Of a stretch of DNA of 10,576 nt, positions 1-5,975 are shown one piece after another. Each line of letters starts with the position of its first letter. The stretch's first letter is position 1. Under the pieces are notes generated by a model, which was not told the DNA's origin, searched no databases, and saw only the letters and a list, made by a program, of their open reading frames with translations. Both the position numbers and the translations under genes were made by a program. The stretch comes from Fidelibacterota bacterium. Lineage in GTDB: Bacteria > Fidelibacterota > UBA2242 > B5-G15. The DNA lies in the NCBI GenBank assembly GCA_003645825.1, contig QNCQ01000041.1, positions 1-10,576 on the forward strand, given 5' to 3'.

Positions 1-165
1 ACTATGATTGCTCAGCAAAAAGCAGAGATGGGAGAAATAGCTGTAAAACTCTTGATTAACCAAATAGGTTCGAAAGAGAATTCTTATGACAAAGGAAATA
101 CTGTTCACAAAATAGTGATTCCTACTCGTTTAGTTATTAGAAAATCTGTTAGCATTATTAGCTAA
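1..165 (+). CDS. LacI-family transcriptional regulator, C-terminal fragment
   Basis: The plus-strand frame is open from base 1 and gives 54 residues before a TAA stop at 163-165. The start lies outside the window. The fragment begins TMIAQQKAEMGEIAVKLL and has IVIPTRLVIRKSV near its end. This is the usual ending of LacI/GalR repressors: a helix of the form 'MG..A...L' followed by a strand of the form 'IVLP.ELVVR.S'. Both belong to the sugar-binding-protein-like sensor domain, which binds a small-molecule effector and dimerises. The N-terminal helix-turn-helix is not visible, so neither operator nor target genes can be named. Recognition rests on a short stretch, but the pattern is characteristic. 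A ribose- or galactose-type periplasmic binding protein is a less likely alternative, since those rarely end in this 'LVIRKS' form. Confidence 0.75.
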   Translation, partial: TMIAQQKAEMGEIAVKLLINQIGSKENSYDKGNTVHKIVIPTRLVIRKSVSIIS

Positions 166-352
166 CAAGTTTTTCAAAATTTAAAAGATAAGAGTGTCTG
201 AGCAAGTTTATATGTATCTTTGAGTTACGAGATAGGGATATAGAAAGGCGGGAGCAATTTTGTACGGTGTCAAATTAATTGTGTCTGCAAATGTATATCC
301 CCCTGGACATTTAAAGAGCTTAAAAAGTAATATCCCCGGTTTTTTTAGTTTT
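166..352. other. Intergenic stretch with no recognisable gene
   Basis: This stretch separates the LacI-family gene from the terminator-like hairpin and 6S promoter. The frames on both strands look non-coding to me, and no tRNA, repeat array or strong promoter stands out. The only structure noted is an 8-base inverted repeat, GGGATATA at 235-242 against TATATCCC at 294-301. With a loop of about 50 bases it may be chance. Confidence 0.5.
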
Positions 353-391
353 CTCATCCTAGTGCCTGCGCAAGATGAGGATTTTTTATTT
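353..391 (+). terminator. Probable intrinsic terminator upstream of the 6S promoter
   Basis: CTCATC at 353-358 pairs with GATGAG at 374-379. Inside it, TGC at 363-365 can pair with GCA at 370-372 around a 4-base loop. The 3' arm is followed by a T-rich run at 382-391 (TTTTTTATTT). It would stop plus-strand transcription coming from the LacI side before the 6S promoter, which begins only a few bases later. The stem is short and interrupted, so strength is uncertain. Confidence 0.5.
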
Positions 392-397
392 TGCCAC

Positions 398-426
398 TTG
401 AACTTAATGGAATCCTTGCATATATT
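398..426 (+). promoter_or_regulatory. Sigma-70-type promoter for the 6S RNA
   Basis: A -35-like TTGAAC (398-403) and a -10-like TATATT (421-426) are separated by the optimal 17 bases. Transcription would begin near 432-434, about 25 bases before the first arm of the 6S closing stem. A short 5' leader that is then trimmed would match how 6S RNA matures in well-studied bacteria. The position directly after a terminator-like hairpin and directly before a structured RNA supports the call. Confidence 0.6.
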
Positions 427-454
427 AAAATTGTAGTTAGCGTTCTTTGTCAAA

Positions 455-624
455 TTTCCTGCAATGGTAAAGTGCTGTATTACTGGGACCAACATCAACG
501 AATAGGGAGCTTTTCTCCGGGCGCGGAAAGCATGCCTCCTTGTCGAGGAAGCTTGAACCGTCCGGGAGGCACCCACCGTGGCAAGCTGGGTTCCAGCTAA
601 TCTCACTTTGCCATTGCAGGATTT
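455..624 (+). ncRNA. ssrS: 6S RNA (RNA polymerase-binding regulatory RNA)
   Basis: 6S RNA mimics an open promoter, binds sigma-70 RNA polymerase holoenzyme and down-regulates transcription in stationary phase. Seen here: a 17-pair closing stem, 458-474 against 604-620, with one G-U pair. On the 3' side of the central bubble is a small hairpin, AGCTGG (584-589) with CCAGCT (593-598), where the E. coli RNA also has one. An upper stem pairs CTCCGGGCG near 515 with the CGTCCGGGAG segment near 559-568, with one bulged G. A terminal stem contains CCTC/GAGG flanked by AAGC/GCTT. The segment from GCATGCCTC to GAGGAAGCTT resembles the matching part of E. coli 6S (GCATGCTC...GAGAAGC). A T-rich run at 622-631 would terminate it. 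No protein gene overlaps it convincingly. The ends are approximate. The main alternative is another long-hairpin RNA. Confidence 0.75.
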
Positions 625-1224
625 TTATTTTATGAGTGTACATCCCAGTTGTATTACTTTGTTTTTTACTTCGTCGAGGCGAGATTCAGGGAGGGAAGGA
701 ATATTAAATATCACATTGTCATTGTTGTAGGTAGTCTCAAAAGCGATAGAAGTATTTCTTAAAAATTTTTCTAACATTGGATAGAGCTTATAGCTAGACC
801 GAAACTTAAGATGGACAGTTTTTTCATACGGTATAATTTCAGCCTTTTCTATTGTCTTTGTGGCTGTTCCTCCATATGCTCTCACGAGCCCACCCCTGCC
901 AAGTTTTGTGCCACCGAAATATCTTACAACAACGCACATAACATTAATAATGTTTTTGTTCTCTATTGCTTTTAAGATCGGTTTCCCGGCTGTCCCTGTG
1001 GGCTCGCCAGCATCTGAAAAATAGTACTCTATCTGACCGTTAGATTCGTTGAGGTATCTGCATGCCCAGCAAATGTGAGTAGCCTTAGGGTGTTCCTTTT
1101 TTATCTTCGTTAAAATCCTATCGACGTTCTCTCGGTTTTTTGCCGGGAAGACATATCCGAAAAATCTAGAATCGACGATTTTTTCATGGTGTTGTGACTC
1201 TTTACTGATGGTGTATTTTGTCAT
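625..1224 (-). CDS. yigZ: YigZ/IMPACT-family protein (UPF0029)
   Basis: The 199-residue protein matches the two-domain YigZ layout in length and motifs. The N-terminal UPF0029/IMPACT domain (about residues 15-125) carries SDAGEPTGTAGKPIL at 70-84 and RYFGGTKLGRGGLVRAY at 101-117. Both are family signatures; the first is more often SDDGEP. The C-terminal part (about 135-199) corresponds to the ferredoxin-fold DUF1949 domain. The family is cytosolic and linked to nucleic-acid or ribosome binding through its relation to eukaryotic IMPACT, a regulator of GCN2; the bacterial molecular role is unsettled. It is the last gene of a four-gene minus-strand operon. Its ATG follows the stop codon of the metalloprotease gene with no gap, and no clear Shine-Dalgarno precedes it, so translation probably depends on coupling to the gene upstream. 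Its stop codon lies inside the T-rich tail of the convergent 6S RNA. Confidence 0.9.
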   Translation of the reverse strand: MTKYTISKESQHHEKIVDSRFFGYVFPAKNRENVDRILTKIKKEHPKATHICWACRYLNESNGQIEYYFSDAGEPTGTAGKPILKAIENKNIINVMCVVVRYFGGTKLGRGGLVRAYGGTATKTIEKAEIIPYEKTVHLKFRSSYKLYPMLEKFLRNTSIAFETTYNNDNVIFNIPSLPESRLDEVKNKVIQLGCTLIK

Positions 1225-2871
1225 TTATTTAAGGATTGTAATTTTTCTTGATAGAATTTCATTATCGAGAGTTATACACAGAATATAAACCCCGGATGAA
1301 ATATTTTTCTGTGAGAGTTTGTTCACATCAACCTCAAACGACATCTGTCCAAGGCCAAGATATTCTTCCCCATATTTTTTTCTATAAATTTGTCTCCCCA
1401 GGAGATCGTATATCAAAATTTCCATATTTTTGTATCTTTTTCTGATATCCAGTTCTATGTTTAACTTATCTATTATATTAAGAAGGATTGGATTGGGATA
1501 AATACTTACTATTCTGCTATTACCCTCAGGTTCTTCTTCACTTTTAACTATTCCAAAAGAGACCTGAATACTTGAATCAATATTGGCGTTTGTTATAAAG
1601 ATTGCGAGGGTGTCTTTGAGTCTTGTGTCTCCAATAAAGATATCATCGTACCATTTCAGTAACATTGTAACATCGCTATATAAATATCTGTCGAGCAAAA
1701 ACCTCGATATAGAATGTTTTAGATTCCCTTTAAAATCCTTTAAGTATGTAAATTGATTTCCACTGAAAGTTACAAGAACTGGGAGAGTTCCGCATGGAGA
1801 AATTCTCCCAGTTACAGAGAGGGTGTTATCATCTCTATGGAATTTTAATTTAAAGCTATAGTTAAGCTCAGGAAAAAATTCTGCGTCTGGGGTCAGGGAT
1901 TTCTCGGGTAAGAATTTTCCATCAGAGTAATAAATAACTGTAAAAAATTCATTCCATAGATCGAATATATTTGTATTAAGTTCTTCCATCACCTCGTTAA
2001 AGGCATCCATTGCATATTTATTTTCATCTCTCATTTTTTCCCATACTTTCACGAGGGTATGTTCCCCATATTTGTTCAGCACGAATTTCAAGAATATCCC
2101 GAGAGAATACCAGTAGTCTCTTGTCCATATTGATTTTGATGGATTGATAAAAAAGGATGAGATGTAATAAAGATAGTCATTTACTTCTGGGTAGGCTTTC
2201 TCTTCGAACCAGATGGAATTCCATTCGAGGAAATATGTGTCTCCATATTGATTTAGGTTGTTGGACATAAAATAGTTATATCCCAGTTGGACCATATGAA
2301 AGAATTCATGAGCGATTGTTATGTGGAGTCCATCCAGCCCTTTCGAATTGTATGATGATTCAGCGTAATCATTATCAATTTCCAGGTAAGAGGTATAATC
2401 TGCTTTCTGGGGGGTATCAGTAACTTCCGATTCAGGGAATGTCAGCCCATAGTAGTTACCCCCCAGGTTTACCACGTAAATGTCTATTTCATTACCGTCA
2501 ATTCCATCTACGGGGGGAGGATTGAAACCCAGGGTGTCAATTAAAATTTTATATACTCTTTCTGCAGTTCTTGCTACTTCGTTGATATAGTCGGGGATGC
2601 TGTCCAGATTTTCGTCTAATACGCTTACTGAATCATACCCTGATAGACTATAATGGATTTTGAAGTGCCCCTCTCCTGATGTTATGGCAAAGGGAAGGGA
2701 AGGGCGTTCAGATGTTTTTTGTATAGCCTCGCGGATTAATGGAAATACTGCCAGATCATCTTTTATCCTTAGGTTCTCTTCTTTCCGAAACGGGGCTGCC
2801 CCATTGGTGGTAGCAAGAACTTTACCTATAAGTATAATGATAAGAAAGCTTCTATGTGCTTTTTTAAGCAA
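1225..2871 (-). CDS. Secreted putative metalloprotease with T9SS type A sorting domain (MXAN_6640-like)
   Basis: This is a 548-residue exported protein. Residues 1-25 look like a signal peptide: MLKKAHRSF, then a hydrophobic run, then an ATTNGAA cleavage region. The body (about 85-320) carries HEFFH at 188-192 within TIAHEFFHMVQ, the HExxH zinc motif. WFEE follows at 221-224, at a plausible distance for a third glutamate ligand. This arrangement resembles the MXAN_6640-type putative metalloproteases. A mainly beta region follows. Residues about 452-548 form a T9SS type A sorting tail: IYPNP at 458-461, YDLLGR at 488-493, then SGVYIL and a basic end ILSRKITILK. Inferred fate is export through Sec, then type IX secretion or surface attachment. 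The start is TTG, placed just after the der stop, with AAGGAAG as ribosome-binding site inside the end of der. The substrate is unknown. An unrelated function with a retained HExxH is possible. Confidence 0.85.
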   Translation of the reverse strand: MLKKAHRSFLIIILIGKVLATTNGAAPFRKEENLRIKDDLAVFPLIREAIQKTSERPSLPFAITSGEGHFKIHYSLSGYDSVSVLDENLDSIPDYINEVARTAERVYKILIDTLGFNPPPVDGIDGNEIDIYVVNLGGNYYGLTFPESEVTDTPQKADYTSYLEIDNDYAESSYNSKGLDGLHITIAHEFFHMVQLGYNYFMSNNLNQYGDTYFLEWNSIWFEEKAYPEVNDYLYYISSFFINPSKSIWTRDYWYSLGIFLKFVLNKYGEHTLVKVWEKMRDENKYAMDAFNEVMEELNTNIFDLWNEFFTVIYYSDGKFLPEKSLTPDAEFFPELNYSFKLKFHRDDNTLSVTGRISPCGTLPVLVTFSGNQFTYLKDFKGNLKHSISRFLLDRYLYSDVTMLLKWYDDIFIGDTRLKDTLAIFITNANIDSSIQVSFGIVKSEEEPEGNSRIVSIYPNPILLNIIDKLNIELDIRKRYKNMEILIYDLLGRQIYRKKYGEEYLGLGQMSFEVDVNKLSQKNISSGVYILCITLDNEILSRKITILK

Positions 2872-2873
2872 AC

Positions 2874-4187
2874 CTACTTCCTTTTAAAAACAAGGGTTAA
2901 AGGGACTCCAGTAAATTGAAAGACTTCTCTGAGTCTGTTTTCCAGAAATCGCCTGTAGTCTTCCTTTATGCCCTTTGGATCGTTGCAAAAGAATGCAAAG
3001 ACCGGAGGGTTTGTTTTTACTTGAGTAACATATTTTATTTTTATGAACTTTCCCTTGTAGGTTGGAGGTGGAGTTTCTTTCAGTATTCTAAACATATAGT
3101 CGTTTAGTTCAGCTGTTGATATTCTCCTGTTGAGATTTTCATGAATTTCTACAGCTCTTTTATAAATTTGGAAGATTCTCCTCTTTGTAAGCGCTGAAGT
3201 AAAGATAACGGGGTAGTACTTTAGAATATTTAGTCTCGCTATCAGGCTTTGTTGATAATTAGCCATTGTATCAGGTTCTTTTTCAATCAGATCCCACTTG
3301 TTGACCACAACCATCATCCCCTTTTTCTTGTCAACTACACTCCTTATTATATCGATATCTTGTTTTCCCATCCCTTTTACAGCATCGAGAACAACGCACA
3401 CAATATTGCTTCTATCGATTGCCTGGAGGGTTCTTATGACACTGTAAAATTCTATGTCGCCCTTGATGGATTTTTTCTTTCTTAGTCCCGCTGTGTCAAT
3501 TAGGATTATTTCCTGTCCGTAGTATTTTACCACTGTGTCGACAGAATCTCTTGTTGTTCCTGGGATGTCTGTGACCAGACTTATTTGCCTGCCAAGCAGG
3601 GCATTTACTATTGATGATTTCCCAACGTTAGGCATTCCTACAATTGCCAGTTTTAGTTTTTCTTCTTCCTCAGTATCATCTGGAGCGAAGGGGAGTCTAT
3701 CGAGTATCTGGTCAAGTAAATCTCCAACGTTTCTACCGTGCATTGCGGAGATTGGAAATGGTGAGCCGAAGCCAAGCTCGTAGTACTCAACAGCACGCTG
3801 CTCTATTTCTTCATTGTCTGCCTTATTCACAACAAGGAGAACCTTTTTCCCTGCTTTTCTTAAGAGCTCGGAGATCTCCCGATCTCCAGGAACAATTCCC
3901 TCTTTTGCATCAACTATAAAAAGTATCAGATCGGCTTCTTCAATGGCAAAGTGGACCTGTTTCTTTATGCCCTCGGACATTACATCCTTATTGAAGTTAA
4001 GCCCACCTGTATCTACTATTATAAATTTTTTCCCCCGCCAGCTTGTAATTTCACTGATTCTATCTCTTGTTATCCCTGCCTGGGGATGTACGATGGCTCT
4101 TCTCTTCTTAAGGAATCTGTTAAACAGAGTTGATTTGCCAACATTTGGTCTTCCTACAATAGCGACGATCGGGTTATTCCTTGACAT
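2874..4187 (-). CDS. der: Ribosome-assembly GTPase Der (EngA)
   Basis: Der is an essential cytosolic GTPase with two tandem G domains. It acts in late assembly of the 50S ribosomal subunit. The 437 residues are of normal length. First G domain: P-loop GRPNVGKS at 12-19, DTGG at 59-62 and NKAD at 121-124. Second G domain: GMPNVGKS at 184-191, DTAG at 231-234 and NKWD at 296-299. The C-terminal KH-like domain (about 355-437) includes the typical NPPVFAFFCNDP segment and ends at VFKRK. All key nucleotide-binding motifs are intact. The ATG lies 14 bases inside the end of the DUF512 gene, which indicates translational coupling. Its last codons carry the ribosome-binding site of the metalloprotease gene that follows 2 bases later. 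Confidence 0.97.
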   Translation of the reverse strand: MSRNNPIVAIVGRPNVGKSTLFNRFLKKRRAIVHPQAGITRDRISEITSWRGKKFIIVDTGGLNFNKDVMSEGIKKQVHFAIEEADLILFIVDAKEGIVPGDREISELLRKAGKKVLLVVNKADNEEIEQRAVEYYELGFGSPFPISAMHGRNVGDLLDQILDRLPFAPDDTEEEEKLKLAIVGMPNVGKSSIVNALLGRQISLVTDIPGTTRDSVDTVVKYYGQEIILIDTAGLRKKKSIKGDIEFYSVIRTLQAIDRSNIVCVVLDAVKGMGKQDIDIIRSVVDKKKGMMVVVNKWDLIEKEPDTMANYQQSLIARLNILKYYPVIFTSALTKRRIFQIYKRAVEIHENLNRRISTAELNDYMFRILKETPPPTYKGKFIKIKYVTQVKTNPPVFAFFCNDPKGIKEDYRRFLENRLREVFQFTGVPLTLVFKRK

Positions 4188-5463
4188 GTTCCATTAACCT
4201 CAGGAAATCATTGTCAAATACTGTTACCTTTGTTCCAAGTTCTTCCTCGATTTCTTTGGTTGATACATCGTCGATCAAAATGCTATCCTCATTTATACAT
4301 CTTGGAGGAAGTACTATCATATCATAATATGGAGCAATGAATTTTGTTTGTTCTATAATATCTTTACCTGCTAACAAGCCGGAGACCGTTACTGTGTGTC
4401 CAAACAGGTTGTTTACAATCCCTATGACATCTACCTTCATTCCCTCTACAGAGTTCAGAACAGGAAGGATATAAGCTTCTAAAACAGGTTTTGCGAGCAT
4501 TCCAGTAATGAATAATATACGTTTGTCTTTTTTTAGTTTGTTTGGAAATCGTCTGGAATCTTTTTTAAAGTTATCGAGCATTACTCTCGTTAGTCCTACC
4601 CCGTTGTCAATCTGGTAGTAAAAGCCATAGTAACTACTTGCCGGTATGGGGCGGCCTGCTAACAGAAAAAACTCGTCAGAAAGATAAATAAATCTATTTC
4701 CTTCCACGTTGAAATAGTTTTTTGTCCATTTTTTGGAAGCTTTGATCAACTTACGGGCGTACTCTGAATCGATAGGAGTTATTTTTGGTTTATTCTTTCT
4801 GTGTTTGGTTAATCCTACAGGTACAATAGCTACAGATTTTATGGACTCCTTGTAATGGTAAAGGTCAGAGATGGTTTTCTCGAGTATTTCACCATCGTTG
4901 ATACCTGGCATCAGTACTATCTGGACATGTAGCTCTATCCCCCCTTTCGTAAGGTAATCAAGTTTATCGAACAAGTTATCGTCTCTACCCCTCTGGAAGA
5001 TTTTCTTTCTGACTGTCGGATCGGTAGCATGTATCGACAAGTAGAGGGGAGAGAGCCTCATATCGACAATTCTCTTAAGGTCCAAATCATCTATATTGGT
5101 CATCGTAATGTAATTCCCGTAGAGGAAAGATAATCTGTAGTCCTCATCTTTGAAATAAAGGGTTTTCCTGAGGCCGGGCGGGTTTTGATTTACAAAACAA
5201 AAGATGCAGTTATTGTTACATGAGCGAACTTTGAATTCTTCGAGATGAATGCCCAGTTTATCATCGTAGTTTTTTTCAATTTCGTATTCCGTGATTTGTT
5301 TGCCTCTTCTGATCTTCACATTTACCATTTCCTCGGAGATAAAGAATTCGAAATCAATCAGGTCGTTTATTTCGTGATTGTTTATACTGATTAAAACATC
5401 GCCAGGCCTGATACCCAGGGTATGTGCAATACTATTTTCTTCTATATCTGTAATTTTTACCAT
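4174..5463 (-). CDS. DUF512-domain radical SAM protein with N-terminal PDZ-like domain
   Basis: The 429-residue protein has three parts. Residues 1-60 form a PDZ-like domain (TDIEENSIAHTLGIRPGD, then SINNHEINDL). A radical-SAM-type cluster motif follows, with cysteines at 82, 86 and 89 (CNNNCIFC, spacing C-x3-C-x2-C), consistent with a 4Fe-4S cluster that cleaves S-adenosylmethionine. The C-terminal half (from about 270) is the DUF512 region, including a conserved-looking LFITGMLAKPVLE-type segment and a final VFDNDFL. This matches the putative radical SAM proteins of the TIGR03279/DUF512 family, whose reaction is unknown. In many Firmicutes this gene sits beside der, and here it overlaps der by 14 bases, which supports the assignment. 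It is first in the operon. No strong Shine-Dalgarno is visible before its ATG. Confidence 0.9.
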   Translation of the reverse strand: MVKITDIEENSIAHTLGIRPGDVLISINNHEINDLIDFEFFISEEMVNVKIRRGKQITEYEIEKNYDDKLGIHLEEFKVRSCNNNCIFCFVNQNPPGLRKTLYFKDEDYRLSFLYGNYITMTNIDDLDLKRIVDMRLSPLYLSIHATDPTVRKKIFQRGRDDNLFDKLDYLTKGGIELHVQIVLMPGINDGEILEKTISDLYHYKESIKSVAIVPVGLTKHRKNKPKITPIDSEYARKLIKASKKWTKNYFNVEGNRFIYLSDEFFLLAGRPIPASSYYGFYYQIDNGVGLTRVMLDNFKKDSRRFPNKLKKDKRILFITGMLAKPVLEAYILPVLNSVEGMKVDVIGIVNNLFGHTVTVSGLLAGKDIIEQTKFIAPYYDMIVLPPRCINEDSILIDDVSTKEIEEELGTKVTVFDNDFLRLMEHVKE

Positions 5464-5527
5464 TTTTCTAAAGCTTTTGCTCTACGGAACTTTGAGAGGG
5501 ACATTCAAAATCATAAAAGCAAGTTCG

Positions 5528-5598
5528 AGCGGGTGAAGGGAATCGAACCCTCGTATCCAGCTTGGGAAGCTGGTGTTCTACCATTGAACTACACCCGC
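5528..5598 (-). tRNA. tRNA-Gly, anticodon CCC
   Basis: Read on the minus strand, this 71-base cloverleaf has a 7-pair acceptor stem (GCGGGTG with CACCCGC) and a D arm of GTTC/GAAC around AATGGTA. The anticodon stem CCAGC/GCTGG encloses the loop TTCCCAA, giving anticodon CCC, which reads GGG. The T arm has loop TTCGATT. The discriminator base is U, as expected for bacterial tRNA-Gly. CCA is not encoded. It lies 64 bases upstream of the DUF512 gene on the same strand, and I see no terminator between them, so the two may share a transcript. Confidence 0.95.
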
Positions 5599-5714
5599 TT
5601 ATCAAATACCAACATTTAAATTTAAGAAACATAGAATTTATACGAAAGCATTTTAGTGTAGACGGCAAAGCAATGGATTTCTGTTGAAATTGGAAAGTAT
5701 AGATGGAAATATCC
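5599..5714. other. AT-rich intergenic stretch upstream of tRNA-Gly
   Basis: This stretch should hold the tRNA promoter on the minus strand. A -10-like TATAAA is present there, but no well-spaced -35 accompanies it, so I do not call a promoter. No gene, hairpin terminator or repeat is apparent. Confidence 0.4.
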
Positions 5715-5948
5715 TCATTTTGTTCTGTTTTGAACCAGGCTTATGGTATTATCTTTCCTCCATTTTTCAAAAATTCGAATATCATAATACTCATCCAAAT
5801 CATGTGTTTCCCAGAGGGAGTCTTCGGTGAAGGTTTCCCAATATACTGGTGTTGTATGTACTTCTACAATATCTGCATGATTTGGGTGACCTGGAGAATA
5901 CTTTGATAGGTAGATATGGTTTGTAATGTGGAATGGACAATTTTTTCT
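5715..5948 (-). pseudogene. Protein-like open frame without a start codon: possible 5'-truncated gene remnant
   Basis: On the minus strand, 77 codons run open between a TAG at 5949-5951 and a TGA at 5715-5717. There is no ATG or GTG, and the only TTG in frame is at residue 51. The translation looks like real protein: it has three tryptophans, many charged and aromatic residues, and stretches such as HADIVEVHTTPVYWETF and LDEYYDIRIFEKWRKDN. I do not recognise the family. The frame opposite it on the plus strand has the Phe/Ile/Cys-rich look of an antisense shadow. Upstream the saccharopine dehydrogenase gene begins, so any N-terminal part has been lost or never existed. It lies in the same frame as that gene but is separated from it by four stop codons. 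A remnant of a deleted gene is the best guess; chance openness is possible. Confidence 0.4.
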
Positions 5949-5975
5949 CTATGCAAAGTTCTAGATATTTCAGTG

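Noticed and set aside
235..301. 8-base inverted repeat GGGATATA / TATATCCC
   Set aside because: The arms are short and AT-rich and enclose about 50 bases, so chance pairing is likely; no T-run or promoter relation was seen.
261..375. Possible TTG-started small gene after GGGAG on the plus strand
   Set aside because: The frame runs through the terminator hairpin and the 6S promoter, and the translation has no family resemblance.
391..600. 69-codon plus-strand open frame over the same region
   Set aside because: It coincides with the 6S RNA on the same strand, its first codons lie in the promoter, and the residues show no protein-like pattern.
208..606. 132-codon minus-strand open frame
   Set aside because: It runs antisense across the 6S RNA, its promoter and the upstream terminator; its N-terminal part reads as translated structured RNA (Arg/Ala/Thr-rich) and shows no family signature.
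437..643. 68-codon minus-strand open frame
   Set aside because: It is antisense to 6S RNA and overlaps the 3' end of yigZ; its openness follows from the stem sequences.
3535..4197. Several plus-strand open frames opposite der
   Set aside because: They are shadows of der, whose GTPase motifs are all intact on the minus strand.
5703..5906. 67-codon plus-strand open frame
   Set aside because: Its Phe/Ile/Cys/Trp-rich composition is typical of the antisense of a coding stretch; the minus strand at the same place looks more protein-like.
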